From contig CAMDNW010000010.1 in assembly GCA_945903275.1 (NCBI GenBank), positions 1-64,000 of the forward strand: a DNA stretch of 64,000 nucleotides, read 5' to 3'. Positions 8,207 to 16,770 of the stretch are shown in pieces (within the stretch, counting starts at the first letter, position 1; every line of letters begins with the position of its first letter). This DNA is from Thermoflexus hugenholtzii JAD2. GTDB taxonomy: Bacteria; Chloroflexota; Dehalococcoidia; UBA2979. The notes under the pieces are model-generated. The model saw only the letters and a list, made by a program, of their open reading frames with translations, was not told where the DNA came from and did no database searches. The translations under genes and the position numbers were made by a program.

Positions 8207-8458
8207 TCAATGGTGCTCCGCTGGCGCATCCGCATCCTGGAAGCGCCAGTGCAACTGGCGCTTCTGCTGATACAACCACCCCAGCGCACTCACCAAAAAC
8301 AACAACCCCACCGCACCCAGCGTCGCCAAGATCACCATCCCGCTCCCCGCCGGCTGCTCCAACGCCCGCCCAGCCTCCTCCGCCGCCAACATCCATGTGG
8401 GCGCAAGCGCACCAACCGCACCAACTGCCACCGCAACAACTCGCCGCAACAGCTTCAT
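8207..8458 (-). CDS. Small secreted or membrane protein, two hydrophobic segments
   Basis: 83 residues from ATG 8458, with TAGGAGGG directly upstream. Residues 1-25 form a basic-hydrophobic signal or TM segment (MKLLRRVVAVAV..., possible cleavage after ALAPTWMLA). A second TM segment at about 40-60 (MVILATLGAVGLLFLVSALG) is followed by a basic/acidic His-tailed end. Type I/III membrane topology is likely. No function is recognised. Confidence 0.6.
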   Translation of the reverse strand: MKLLRRVVAVAVGAVGALAPTWMLAAEEAGRALEQPAGSGMVILATLGAVGLLFLVSALGWLYQQKRQLHWRFQDADAPAEHH

Positions 8459-8589
8459 CGAAGCCCTCCTACACACTGCGCCGCCGAGTCTATCACCAGC
8501 CCACACCTCGATCAGCGCCCACTACACTCACCCCACCCTCGCCGCCACAGTCCGAGGCACTCCGGCACCCACACACACCGGAGACCGCC

Positions 8590-8829
8590 ATGCTCAACCT
8601 CACCGGCATCACCCAACAACCCGTCGCACCGCTCACAGACGAACAAGTCGCCCGCCTCCAAACCATCCAAACCACCCCCGGCAAACCCGGCCTCTTCGTC
8701 ATCACCGGCATCGACGGCCAGACCACCGGCGACCACACCGGCAGCAACGCACAATTCATGGCCGCCGCCGCCGCCCTCCACCATTCCCCCTCACGCCCTC
8801 CTTCGCCCCCTTGGCGAAGGAGGGCGTGA
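8590..8829 (+). CDS. Small hypothetical protein, C-terminus made of repeat element
   Basis: 79 residues from ATG 8590. Residues 1-66 look like a normal small protein (TDEQVARLQTIQ helix, GLFVITGIDGQ strand). The last 13 residues and the stop come from the palindromic element copy D (8789-8831), so the original C-terminus was probably replaced by insertion. Function unknown. Confidence 0.5.
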   Translation: MLNLTGITQQPVAPLTDEQVARLQTIQTTPGKPGLFVITGIDGQTTGDHTGSNAQFMAAAAALHHSPSRPPSPPWRRRA

Positions 8830-8831
8830 GG
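8789..8831. repeat. GC-rich palindromic element, copy D
   Basis: A perfect 19-bp stem (8789-8807 with 8813-8831) and a 5-nt loop, ending in GCGTGAGG. It overlaps the 3' end of the preceding small ORF and lies about 60 bp before rpmH, so it might also terminate that ORF's transcript. Confidence 0.85.
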
Positions 8832-8889
8832 CCTTCCCCCACCCCCTCCTTCGCCCGTATACTTACAAGGCACGAAACGGAGCGGCTAC

Positions 8890-9024
8890 GTGAAGCGAAC
8901 CTGGCAACCCAAGCGCATCCCGCGCCTGCGCAAGCACGGTTTCCGAGCACGCATGGCCACCAGCAATGGACGCGACATCATCAAGCGCCGCCGGGCGCGC
9001 GGGCGCGCCCGGCTCACCATCTAA
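8890..9024 (+). CDS. rpmH: 50S ribosomal protein L34
   Basis: 44 residues from a GTG at 8890 with GGAG upstream. It has the full L34 signature: [20 protein letters not shown], then M-T-NGR-I-RRRARGR. It begins the conserved rpmH-rnpA-yidD-yidC-jag block. A TATAC-like -10 (GTATACTTAC) stands about 30 bp upstream. dnaA is not on the left as it is in many bacteria. Confidence 0.95.
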   Translation: MKRTWQPKRIPRLRKHGFRARMATSNGRDIIKRRRARGRARLTI

Positions 9025-9037
9025 CTACCACACGGCA

Positions 9038-9433
9038 TTGACTCTCACAGCCCGGGCCAGCACAACGGCCCGAGCAGCACACCTCCGCCGCCGGCAGGAC
9101 TTTGTCGCAGTACTCCAGGATGGGCGTCGTATGCGGCACCGGCTGCTCAGCCTCGGCCTCCGGCCTAACGGCCTCGGCCACAACCGCCTCGGCTACGCCG
9201 TAGGCCGCCGCATCGGCCCCGCCGTCGTCCGCAACCGTGTCCGCCGACGACTCCGCGAGATACTCCGCGCCCTCACCCTCACCCCCGGCTTCGACCTCGT
9301 CCTCACCCCCGGCCCCCAGACCGTCCTCGCCACCTTCGACGACCTCCGCGAGGCCGTCCACTACTGCGCCGCCCGCGCCAACCTCCTCTTCCCCTCGCCC
9401 ACCAAAACACAAAACCTCACCAAAACTACATAA
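9038..9433 (+). CDS. rnpA: Ribonuclease P protein component
   Basis: The protein cofactor of RNase P, which trims tRNA 5' ends. About 131 residues if it starts at TTG 9038, chosen because the conserved part begins soon after ([16 protein letters not shown]). The hallmark RNR motif is clear ([17 protein letters not shown]), as is [10 protein letters not shown]. An in-frame ATG at 8966 would overlap rpmH by 59 nt, an arrangement known from Thermus, so the start is open. A 5-nt gap separates it from yidD. Confidence 0.9.
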   Translation: MTLTARASTTARAAHLRRRQDFVAVLQDGRRMRHRLLSLGLRPNGLGHNRLGYAVGRRIGPAVVRNRVRRRLREILRALTLTPGFDLVLTPGPQTVLATFDDLREAVHYCAARANLLFPSPTKTQNLTKTT

Positions 9434-9438
9434 AACTT

Positions 9439-9816
9439 ATGAAATCTATCTCCATCGCCCTCATCCGCCTCTACCAACAAGCCATCTCCCCCCACCTCGG
9501 GCCTGTCTGCCGCTACCAGCCTTCCTGCTCCAACTACGCCATCGAGGCCATCAACCGCTTCGGTGCCCTGCGCGGCGGCTGGTTCGCCGCCAAACGGCTC
9601 TCCCGCTGTCACCCCTGGCACGCCGGCGGCTACGATCCGGTGCCCGAGGCCACTGAACACCCTTCCCCAGATCTAATCTCAACTAGCATCCGCATATACA
9701 ATTTGTTTCACGTGAAACAAATTGCTAAGGCTGACAGCAGTTACGAGGCCCAAAGGCGCCTCACGATCGCCGATTCCGCCCCGCAGACCTCCTCCCACCA
9801 CCCGATCGCCCGATGA
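9439..9816 (+). CDS. yidD: YidD membrane protein insertion efficiency factor, extended
   Basis: The core (residues 1-70) is typical of Yid[36 protein letters not shown] and GGYDPVP. It assists YidC-dependent insertion at the inner membrane. Family members usually end near here, but this frame runs 55 residues further, straight through the parS1 site (peptide [12 protein letters not shown]), and stops at TGA 9814-9816 overlapping the next ATG. The tail is probably functionless or affected by the parS duplication. Confidence 0.9.
   Translation: MKSISIALIRLYQQAISPHLGPVCRYQPSCSNYAIEAINRFGALRGGWFAAKRLSRCHPWHAGGYDPVPEATEHPSPDLISTSIRIYNLFHVKQIAKADSSYEAQRRLTIADSAPQTSSHHPIAR
9688..9743. repeat. Direct repeat 1 containing parS
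   Basis: A 56-bp block matching 9888-9943 at about 51 positions, offset exactly 200 bp. It carries the 16-bp parS plus the downstream CAAATTGCTAAGGCTGA sequence. Confidence 0.9.
9704..9719. promoter_or_regulatory. parS site 1 (perfect)
   Basis: TGTTTCACGTGAAACA, identical to the conserved bacterial chromosomal parS palindrome bound by ParB. It lies inside the extended yidD frame, 4.2 kb from parB. Confidence 0.97.
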
Positions 9817-11108
9817 TCGAGACGAAAGGCGCCCCCCAACTGCCCTCCACATTCCCAAACCACCTGAACCAGCCCGTTTCAGATATCATTCGCTTATACA
9901 GATTGTTTCACGTGAAACAAATTGCTAAGGCTGAGAGCAGTTGTGCGCCGCGCCGAACCCACAGAGCCACCATCCTTCCGCTTGTACTGGGCGCATTCCT
10001 CCTCCTTGGTACCGCCTGCGCACCCGTCGAGGCTGCTGCGGGCTGGGGTGCCCCCATCGCCACCGGCGATCTCATACTCACCAGCAACAGTCAGGGCAAA
10101 GTCACCGCCCTCCGCACCGCTAACGACGCCCTGCCCGCCGTCGCCTGGACCTACCCACCTCCCAGCGAGTCCGAAAAGCCCTGGTACCAGCGCCTCTTCT
10201 CTGGCCGCAGTGACGAGGCCGCCCTCCAGACCATCTACGCCGCCCCGATCGTCGGGCGCGCCGGCCAACAGCAGCGCATCTATCTCGCGGGCTACTCCGG
10301 CGTCGTCTTGGCCATCGATCCCACCACCGGCCGCCGCATCGACGGCTGGCCCAGCGTGAACGCCGGGAGCCGCATCATCGCCACCCCCGCCTTCGCCGAT
10401 GGCCGCCTCTACATCGCCACCCAGGAAGGCACCGTCCGCAGCATCGATGCGGCCACTGGAGCACTCTCCCAGCCGTTCCTCAGCCTCGGCACCCGCATCT
10501 GGTCCGCCCCGGTCATCGACCGAGGCACTCTCTACATCGCCGCCTTCGATCACCACGTCCGCGCCCTCGATCCCCTCACCGGCGCGGTTCGCTGGCAGCA
10601 GGACATCGGCGGCGCGGTCGCCGGTGACCTCGCCTTTACAGGCGATCTGATGCTCGTGCCCACCCTCCAGAGCCGCCTCGTCGCCCTCGACACCACCGCC
10701 CGCGGCGCCGAACGCTGGGCCTTCACTGGCGACAACTGGTTCTGGGCGCGCCCACTCGTCTCCGGTGACACCGTCTTCGCCGTCTCCTCCGTCGGCACCG
10801 TCTACGCGCTCGATGTTGCCACCGGCCGCGAGCGCTGGAACACCCCTGTCAAAGCGGGCGAGGTACACGCAGCCCCGGTCATCGTCGGCGGTACGCTTGT
10901 CGTCGCCACCCGCAACGGCGTCCTTGCCGGACTCGACCCCACCACCGGCGCCGAACGCTGGCGCAAGACGGTCGAAGATGCCCGCTTCCTCGCCAACCCG
11001 CTGGTGGTAGAATCAGCCATCCTATACGTCGCTGAGAATGGTGACGTGCATCGTGTTCGCCCTCAGGATAAGGGCACTACAGAACGTATGTTCTCACCTG
11101 ACAACTAA
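9813..11108 (+). CDS. PQQ-like beta-propeller lipoprotein (BamB-like)
   Basis: A secreted propeller: repeated blade motifs with GxxxALDxxTGxxRW ([37 protein letters not shown]) through about residues 100-420. A lipoprotein signal with lipobox LGTAC is at about residues 67-71. ATG 9813 overlaps the yidD stop (ATGA) but leaves a long segment before the signal. GTG 9912, inside parS2, would give a normal signal peptide beginning MKQIAKAE. The place between yidD and yidC suggests a helper in envelope protein insertion, by analogy with BamB; this is inference. Confidence 0.8.
   Translation: MIETKGAPQLPSTFPNHLNQPVSDIIRLYRLFHVKQIAKAESSCAPRRTHRATILPLVLGAFLLLGTACAPVEAAAGWGAPIATGDLILTSNSQGKVTALRTANDALPAVAWTYPPPSESEKPWYQRLFSGRSDEAALQTIYAAPIVGRAGQQQRIYLAGYSGVVLAIDPTTGRRIDGWPSVNAGSRIIATPAFADGRLYIATQEGTVRSIDAATGALSQPFLSLGTRIWSAPVIDRGTLYIAAFDHHVRALDPLTGAVRWQQDIGGAVAGDLAFTGDLMLVPTLQSRLVALDTTARGAERWAFTGDNWFWARPLVSGDTVFAVSSVGTVYALDVATGRERWNTPVKAGEVHAAPVIVGGTLVVATRNGVLAGLDPTTGAERWRKTVEDARFLANPLVVESAILYVAENGDVHRVRPQDKGTTERMFSPDN
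9888..9943. repeat. Direct repeat 2 containing parS
   Basis: Second copy of the 56-bp block (five mismatches to 9688-9743), lying in the 5' region of the propeller gene. Confidence 0.9.
9904..9919. promoter_or_regulatory. parS site 2 (perfect)
   Basis: A second exact TGTTTCACGTGAAACA, 200 bp after the first. A GTG candidate start of the propeller gene (9912) lies at its centre, so ParB binding may affect its translation or transcription start region. Confidence 0.97.
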
Positions 11109-11157
11109 CCCACCTACTAGCCCACATACGACCTAACAGGAAGACCAACCCCAACCC

Positions 11158-12117
11158 ATGCCCATCGGCGCGCTCTGGCAGGCACTCTTCGAAGATCCGC
11201 TGATCAACTCGTTGATCGCGCTCTCCCGCCTGTCCTTTGGCTCCTACGGCATCGCCATCCTGCTGTTCACGGTCATCACCAAGGTCGTGACCTTCCCGCT
11301 CACCCTCAAGACGCTCCGCTCCGCCCGCAAGATGCAGGAACTCAGCCCCGCCTTACAGGACATAAACAAAAAGTACACCGACCCCAAGCGCCGCTCCGAG
11401 GAGACCATGCGCCTCTATCGCGAGGCGGGCGTGAACCCTATCGGCTGTCTCGGCCCCATGGTCGTGCAGATGCCGATCTTCATCGCCCTCTACGCGACGA
11501 TCCGCGTGACCCTCGCCAGCACCCCCGACTCCATGCTCGTTCTGTCATCGAGGCTCTACGACATCCCCTTCGTCCGCCACGCGCTCCCGCTGAGCACGGA
11601 CTTCTTCGGCATGGATCTCGGCGAGAACGGCAGCACGCCGCTCGGTGTCATCGTGTTCGCCTCCATGTGGCTACAGCAGCGCATCTCCACCAACCGCGCG
11701 GCGGCGGCAGCCAACCCGCAGCAGGCGCAGATGAACTCCATGATGCAGTGGATGATCCCGTTGATGTTCGGCTATATCTTCGTCTTGCAGGTGCCCGCCG
11801 CTCTCGGCGTCTACTGGGGCGTCAGCACGATCATCGGCATCATCCTGCAATGGGTGTTCGTGGGATCCGGCGACTTCACATGGCGGTCGCTCCTCCCCTC
11901 CAACTTCGGGTTCTTGCCTCCGGCGCGTGCCGCCGCGGGCGCCAATCGCTCACCGGGCGCCGCAACAGCCGGCGCTGCTAATGATTCTGGAGACGACAAT
12001 GCGCATGCGAGTGGTGGAAGTGAGCGGAAAGACGGTGGAGGAGGCAGTGGCTCGAGCACTCGAGCAACTGGACCTCACCCCCGATCAGGTCGACGTCGAC
12101 GTAATCCGCGCCGGTAG
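11158..12117 (+). CDS. yidC: Membrane protein insertase YidC/Oxa1
   Basis: 319 residues, short Gram-positive/Oxa1-type without the large periplasmic domain. TM1 at about 27-50 (SYGIAILLFTVITKVVTFP) is followed by the cytoplasmic hairpin (RSARKMQELSPALQ...KYTDPKRR), then YREAGVNPIGCLGPMVVQMP, characteristic of YidC, and three more TM segments to about 240. The C-terminus is Gly/Ser-rich and strongly basic (SGRRRRNPRR), fitting ribosome contact. Its last 119 nt overlap jag in another frame. Confidence 0.95.
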   Translation: MPIGALWQALFEDPLINSLIALSRLSFGSYGIAILLFTVITKVVTFPLTLKTLRSARKMQELSPALQDINKKYTDPKRRSEETMRLYREAGVNPIGCLGPMVVQMPIFIALYATIRVTLASTPDSMLVLSSRLYDIPFVRHALPLSTDFFGMDLGENGSTPLGVIVFASMWLQQRISTNRAAAAANPQQAQMNSMMQWMIPLMFGYIFVLQVPAALGVYWGVSTIIGIILQWVFVGSGDFTWRSLLPSNFGFLPPARAAAGANRSPGAATAGAANDSGDDNAHASGGSERKDGGGGSGSSTRATGPHPRSGRRRRNPRR

Positions 12118-13078
12118 CAAAGGCTTCCTCGGCATCGGCGGCGAGGACGCCATCGTCCGCGTCTCCGCACGCCAGGCGCCGCCCGCCGAGGCGCCCCGCG
12201 AGTCGCGCCCGCTGCGTGAACCCCGCGCCCCGCGTGAACCGAGGCGTGACGATGTGCCGCGCGGCGACGCAGCACCCCCTCGTGACGCAACATCGGATCG
12301 CGATGATGGCCCGCGCCGCGACTCCACCGATCGCGCCCCGGCCGGTGGCCGTCCGCGCGGCGGCTACTCCAACCAGGGCCGCCCCGGCAGCAATGGCGGC
12401 GGACGCCCAGTGGGTGGCGGCGACCGCGACCGAGGTGATCGCAATGATCGTGGTGATCGAGGCGATCGCGGGTTCCGTGAAGGCCCGCCGCGCGGCACGC
12501 CGGTATCGGGAGACGATGTCACTCGCGTCCCCGGCGCACCCAACCCGCCGCCCTTCGCTCCGCCCGCTGATGCCGAGGATCAGGTTGATTACGCCGGCCG
12601 CACGCTGCGCGATGTCCTCAACCTGCTTGGCATGACCGACACCGAGATCGCTGCCCGCGAACCGGAGACCGCCGGCGATGGCTTCGGCCTTGTCGAGCAG
12701 GTGCTCGAAGTGTACGGCGCGAACGAGGAAGTCTCCGACGAACTCGGCCTGCTCATCGGCCGCCGTGGGGAGACTCTCGCCGCATTGCAGTACATCATCA
12801 ACGTGCTCGTCGCCACCAAGTACGGCAACGACCACGTCGTAGGCCTCGACATCGAGCAGTACCGCAAGCGCCGCGAGCAGACCCTCATCGAAATGGCCCG
12901 CCGCATCGCCGCCGAGGTTCGCGAGACCGGCGATGTGATCACCCTGGAACCCATGCCGCCCGCCGAGCGCCGCATCATTCACCTCACCATGGAGACCGAG
13001 GCCGGTGTCCGCACCGAATCCGTCGGTCAGGGCGAGAACCGTCAGGTCGAAGTGCTGCCAGCGGACGGCGGAGACTGA
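11999..13078 (+). CDS. jag: RNA-binding protein Jag/KhpB
   Basis: 359 residues from ATG 11999 with GGAG at good spacing. Jag_N domain at about 1-55 (VVEVSGKTVEEAVARAL, GSKGFLGIGG). A long Arg/Gly/Asp-rich disordered linker (about 60-215, DRGDRGDRG repeats) is followed by a KH domain (LLIGRRGETLAALQYIIN) and R3H (MPPAERRIIHLTM). It is co-transcribed with yidC, whose gene it overlaps out of frame. Jag/KhpB binds RNA and influences cell elongation or division in Firmicutes. The linker is unusually long. Confidence 0.92.
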   Translation: MRMRVVEVSGKTVEEAVARALEQLDLTPDQVDVDVIRAGSKGFLGIGGEDAIVRVSARQAPPAEAPRESRPLREPRAPREPRRDDVPRGDAAPPRDATSDRDDGPRRDSTDRAPAGGRPRGGYSNQGRPGSNGGGRPVGGGDRDRGDRNDRGDRGDRGFREGPPRGTPVSGDDVTRVPGAPNPPPFAPPADAEDQVDYAGRTLRDVLNLLGMTDTEIAAREPETAGDGFGLVEQVLEVYGANEEVSDELGLLIGRRGETLAALQYIINVLVATKYGNDHVVGLDIEQYRKRREQTLIEMARRIAAEVRETGDVITLEPMPPAERRIIHLTMETEAGVRTESVGQGENRQVEVLPADGGD

Positions 13079-13177
13079 ACCCGCTGTGCCACGAGTGACT
13101 GGCCGCCGCCTGCATCGTTGGTGTTCTGTGCATGCGCGGCCAATCGTGGCCCGTATACTCGGCGCGGAGACAGCGCA

Positions 13178-13960
13178 ATGAGCCTGATATTCGCCGTCGT
13201 GAACCAGAAGGGCGGCGTCGGGAAGACCACCACAACGGTCTCCCTCGGCGCGGCCCTCGCAGCGCGCGGCCAGCGCACCTTGCTTATCGACGCCGACCCG
13301 CAGGCCAACGCCACCACCGCCCTCGGCCAGAAGCAGGGCGAGAGCGGTGGACTCTACGAGGCGCTCGTCGACGAACGCCCCATCGAGAACGCCATCGTCG
13401 GCACCGGCGTCATCGGTCTCTGGCTCGTCCCCACCACCCCCAACCTCGCCGGCGCCGAGGTCGAACTGGTCTCGTCCATGGCGCGCGAGTTCCGCATGAA
13501 GCGCATCCTCGACCCGCTCCGCGAACGCTTCGACATCATCCTCATCGACTGCCCGCCCTCACTCGGTCTGCTCACCGTCAACGCGCTCTCCGCCGCCGAC
13601 GAGGTGATCATCCCCGTGCAGTGCGAGTACCTCGCGCTCGAAGGCCTCGGCCATCTCTCGCAGACCCTTCGACTCGTACAGGCCAACCTCAACCCGCGCC
13701 TGAAAATCCGTGGCATCGTGCTCACCATGTTCGACGGCCGTACCAACCTCGCGAAGCAGGTGGAGGACGAGGTGCGCAAGCACTTCACCAACACCTTCCA
13801 CTCCGTCATCCCGCGCTCCGTCCGCCTCTCCGAGGCGCCCAGCCACGGCACCCCCATCCAGCTCTACGACCCGCGCTCACCCGGCGCGATCGCCTACGAG
13901 GAACTCGCCGACGAACTGCTCGCGCAACTGCGCGCGCCCGCACGCGCAGCAGGCACCTGA
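13178..13960 (+). CDS. parA: Chromosome partitioning ATPase ParA/Soj
   Basis: 260 residues from ATG 13178 (GGAGACAG upstream; the longer frame from 13118 lacks a site). Deviant Walker A KGGVGKTT (about 11-18), Walker A' LLIDADPQAN, Walker B IILIDCPPSLG and the C-terminal RSVRLSEAPSHG are all intact. ParA forms ATP-dependent DNA-bound dimers that move ParB-parS complexes. It overlaps parB by one base (TGATG). Confidence 0.97.
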   Translation: MSLIFAVVNQKGGVGKTTTTVSLGAALAARGQRTLLIDADPQANATTALGQKQGESGGLYEALVDERPIENAIVGTGVIGLWLVPTTPNLAGAEVELVSSMAREFRMKRILDPLRERFDIILIDCPPSLGLLTVNALSAADEVIIPVQCEYLALEGLGHLSQTLRLVQANLNPRLKIRGIVLTMFDGRTNLAKQVEDEVRKHFTNTFHSVIPRSVRLSEAPSHGTPIQLYDPRSPGAIAYEELADELLAQLRAPARAAGT

Positions 13961-14859
13961 TGGCCTCGCGGGGACTCGGTCGTGGACTCGGCGCGCTCAT
14001 CCCGGAGGGCACCCCTTCCGACGCGCGCATTCCGCAGACTGACGTACCCATCGACCGCATCGTCCCCAACCCGTACCAGCCGCGCACCTACATGAACGAG
14101 GATGCCCTGCTGGAACTCGCCGAGTCGATCAAGATCCACGGCATCATCCAGCCCATCCTCGTCACACAGGAGCGCGGCGACGACGGCCAGCCGATCTATC
14201 AGATCATCGCCGGTGAGCGCCGCTTCCGCGCCGCCCGCACCGCCGGCCTCACCCGCGTCCCCGTCACCATCCGCCAGTCCACCCCGCAGGAACTGCTCGA
14301 GATCGCGATCATCGAGAACGTGCAGCGCGCCGACCTCAGCCCGCTCGAAGAAGCTTCCGCCTACCTCCGCCTGCTTGATGAGTTCCACCTCACGCAGGCC
14401 GAGGTCTCGGTGCGCGTCGGCAAGTCACGTACCGCCATCGGCAACATCGTTCGCCTCGCCACGCTCTCCCCCGAGATTCAGGCCGCCCTCGCCTCCGGCG
14501 AGATCACGGAGGGCCACGCGCGCGCCCTCCTCGGCGTCACCAACATCCCCATCCGTCAGCAACTCTTCCTCCGCGCCATCGATGACCACTTGAACGTCCG
14601 CCAGACCGAGCGCATCGTGCGCGAGGCGCTGACCAAGCAGCCGCCCTCACCCGAGCCAATCGACGGCGGCCGCATGCCGCCGTCGCCCACCTTCTCCGAA
14701 TGGGAGCGCCAGTCTCTTGAGACGAACATCCAGCGCGCCCTCGGCACCAAAGTCGCCGTGAAGCGCAACGCGAAGGGCGCAGGCTCGCTGACAATCCACT
14801 TCTACAGCGATGAAGAACTCGAAGGCGTCCTCGAACGCCTCGGCGTCCGGGAGGTCTGA
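13960..14859 (+). CDS. parB: Chromosome partitioning protein ParB/Spo0J
   Basis: 299 residues. N-terminal ParA-stimulating patch (SRGLGRGLGALIP), ParB/Srx CTPase domain with ENVQRADLSPLEEA and GERRFRAAR (C- and P-motifs), helix-turn-helix (TQAEVSVRVGKSRTAIGN) and a C-terminal dimerisation domain. It should bind the two parS sites at 9704 and 9904. ATG 13960 overlaps the parA stop; a longer frame running back through parA is a shadow. Its TGA overlaps the next ATG. Confidence 0.97.
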   Translation: MASRGLGRGLGALIPEGTPSDARIPQTDVPIDRIVPNPYQPRTYMNEDALLELAESIKIHGIIQPILVTQERGDDGQPIYQIIAGERRFRAARTAGLTRVPVTIRQSTPQELLEIAIIENVQRADLSPLEEASAYLRLLDEFHLTQAEVSVRVGKSRTAIGNIVRLATLSPEIQAALASGEITEGHARALLGVTNIPIRQQLFLRAIDDHLNVRQTERIVREALTKQPPSPEPIDGGRMPPSPTFSEWERQSLETNIQRALGTKVAVKRNAKGAGSLTIHFYSDEELEGVLERLGVREV

Positions 14860-15332
14860 TGGCGATCGCGGGACGGCTCATTGAACTCGGCGTGACCCTC
14901 CCGCCCGCCGCGGCGACGCTCGGCATCTACAAGCCCGCGATACGCGTCGGCCGCTTCATCTACGTCTCGGGACAACTCCCCACCCGCGACGGCGCGGTCA
15001 TCCACCCCGGCCTGCTCGGCGCTAGCGTGTCCATCGAGCAAGGACAGGAAGCCGCGCGCACTGCCGCCATCAACGTGCTTGCCGCGGTCCACAACCTGCT
15101 CGGCACCCTCGAAGGCATCCGAGTCGTCCGCACCGTCGGCTACGTCGCCTGCATCCCGGACTTTGACCAGCACGCCGCCGTCGTCAACGGCGCGAGCGCC
15201 CTCCTCCGCGACCTGTTCGGCGAGGACGCCGGCATCGGCGTCAGACTCGCGCTTGGGGTAGCATCACTCCCGGCCCGCGCGCCGGTCGAGATCGAAGTCA
15301 CCTTCGAACTGGACAACGAGGAGCACCACTGA
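14859..15332 (+). CDS. RidA/YjgF-family protein
   Basis: 157 residues of the YjgF/YER057c/UK114 fold, chorismate-mutase-like long subgroup: ELGVTLPPAAATLGIYKPA, VGRFIYVSGQLP, GRxxG-equivalent LLGASVSIEQGQEAAR, and ALGVASLPARAPVEIE. RidA proper deaminates reactive enamines; this subgroup often lacks the key Arg, so the activity is uncertain. It is translationally coupled to parB (TGATG) and to the DinB-like gene (TGATG), forming a tight four-gene operon. Confidence 0.85.
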   Translation: MAIAGRLIELGVTLPPAAATLGIYKPAIRVGRFIYVSGQLPTRDGAVIHPGLLGASVSIEQGQEAARTAAINVLAAVHNLLGTLEGIRVVRTVGYVACIPDFDQHAAVVNGASALLRDLFGEDAGIGVRLALGVASLPARAPVEIEVTFELDNEEHH

Positions 15333-15829
15333 TGCCCCAGCCAACCTTCCGCATCAACTTCGTCACCGGCGCATCCCGCCGCCACATGCCCGAGATCGAG
15401 GCGCTCTCCGGACTTCCGGATCGCGTCGCCGCCCTCTTCGCCGGCCAGCCCGCCGCCTGGGCGCGCCAGGCCCCCGAGGGCGAATGGAACCCCGTCCGCG
15501 TCCTCGGCCACCTCGTCGCCTACGCGCAGGTCTCCCGCGAGAATCTCGACCGCATGTCCCACATGACCGACCCCATCATCAAGCGCGTCGACGACGAAGG
15601 CGAGAACGAGCGCCACCACTGGGAATCCCAGTCCGCCGACCGCCTCCTCGACGGACTCGCCGAGGCCATCGGCAAGTCCGTCGCCCTCCTCACCGAACTC
15701 CCCGACGCCTCATGGGGCCGCCCCGGCCAGCACCCCGAAGACGGCCGCCGCTCCATCCGCCAGCAAGCCTTCGCCATGGCCGCCCACTTCCGCGAGCACA
15801 TCGCCCAGATCGAGGCACTTCGGGCTTAG
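15332..15829 (+). CDS. DinB-like four-helix-bundle protein
   Basis: 165 residues with the DinB_2/YfiT architecture: EWNPVRVLGHLVAYAQVSRENL in helix 2 and AAHFREHIAQIEALR in the last helix supply the His residues of the usual metal triad. Members include thiol-dependent S-transferases and damage-inducible proteins; the substrate is unknown. It is the last gene of the parA-parB-ridA cluster, sharing one base with the previous stop. Confidence 0.85.
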   Translation: MPQPTFRINFVTGASRRHMPEIEALSGLPDRVAALFAGQPAAWARQAPEGEWNPVRVLGHLVAYAQVSRENLDRMSHMTDPIIKRVDDEGENERHHWESQSADRLLDGLAEAIGKSVALLTELPDASWGRPGQHPEDGRRSIRQQAFAMAAHFREHIAQIEALRA

Positions 15830-15877
15830 GTAGCGCCCGATTGCCCCCCTTGTTCTGGCGCATGTACGGTTAATGTC

Positions 15878-16185
15878 ATGGCAAGCACCTACGACCGCGG
15901 CATCCGCAGGCGCCAGCGCAGCAGCGACGAGGTCATCCGCACACTTGAGGACTACGTGCGCCTCCTGGAGTGCCAGGTATGAGCGCACCTCGGACAGCAT
16001 GCAAGCAGCAGTCGCGTGCGGAAGCATCGCAGAGACCGTAGAGACCAGCTTGTGGCTAACGAGATACCAGGCGCTGGACCGCCTCCGCGACCAAAGTGGC
16101 AGCGCATCTGGCAAGAGTACACCGACTATCTCGACGTCCATCTGAGCCACATACGCACCCTCGAACGCGAGGGGTCATCGTCCAT
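15878..16185 (+). pseudogene. TumA-like antitoxin of a TumE module, frameshifted
   Basis: Three consecutive frames give RRQRSSDEVIRTLEDYVRLL (from ATG 15878), RYERTSDSMQAAVACGSIAE with WLTRYQALDRLRDQ, and KWQRIWQEYTDYLDVHLSHI. Read together they make one helical protein of about 105 residues directly upstream of a TumE/DUF6516 relic, the position of its antitoxin. Frame changes fall at about 15975 and 16095. The name rests on context rather than on a recognised antitoxin motif. Confidence 0.55.
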
Positions 16186-16535
16186 GACAGCATCTCGTTT
16201 CTCGATATCGTCGACCGCTCCGGCACGCTGATCGAAGTCCACGTCTCCGGCGTGATCGAGTGCGCGCATGACCTACGGCTACGCGGCGAAAATGGCTAGA
16301 AGTGCTCAATAGCGTGGTCAAAGGCCGTGACTACGCCTACCACGCATGGCTGCCGCCCGATCGCCCGCTCATCCGCTACGACAACGCCGAAAGGCACGGC
16401 GGCTTCCACCGTCATGTATTCAACGTGTTGACAGGTGAAGAACTCGTCAGCGAACCGCTCACACACGACGACCTGCCGACACTCGATCAGATCGTCCGTG
16501 AAGCGGTCGCCCTCGGAATGCTCGCGGCCTTCTAA
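16171..16535 (+). pseudogene. TumE/DUF6516-family toxin, frameshifted
   Basis: SISFLDIVDRSGTLIEVHVS, ending with a TAG at about 16298, continues one frame over as RKWLEVLNSVVKGRDYAYHA, then RYDNAERHGGFHRHVF and LPTLDQIVREAVALG. This is the order of the DUF6516 (TumE) fold with its YAYH...RYDN...H.H core. The phase change lies near CGCGGCGAAAATGG at 16285-16296. Toxin and antitoxin are both broken. Confidence 0.65.
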
Positions 16536-16543
16536 GAACCGGC

Positions 16544-16770
16544 TCGCGACCCCCGCACCCGTCTTCACCGACACCCTCGATGAAATCCAGCAGCACACCG
16601 GCCAGACCATCGACGCCCTATTCGATATCACCGGCGCCGCGACCGCCTACCTCCAGACCAGCAAAATACTGCTGTTCCTGCTCGGCTAGGCCACCGCCCG
16701 CCGTGCCGCCCTCCGGCGCGGCGGATACAACGACGCAAGCGAAGGCCTGTTCAACGCGGTCGGCAACTGA
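16544..16770 (+). pseudogene. Short unidentified remnant with nonsense codon
   Basis: One frame reads EIQQHTGQTIDALFDITGAA and SKILLFLLG, then a TAG (16687), then TARRAALRRGGYNDASEGLF to a TGA. A hydrophobic segment followed by a basic stretch suggests a small membrane protein. No family is recognised; may be noise. Confidence 0.25.

Noticed and set aside
13132-13959. Long N-terminal extension of parB across parA
   Set aside because: Arg/Pro-rich composition typical of a shadow frame; the ParB family starts at ATG 13960.
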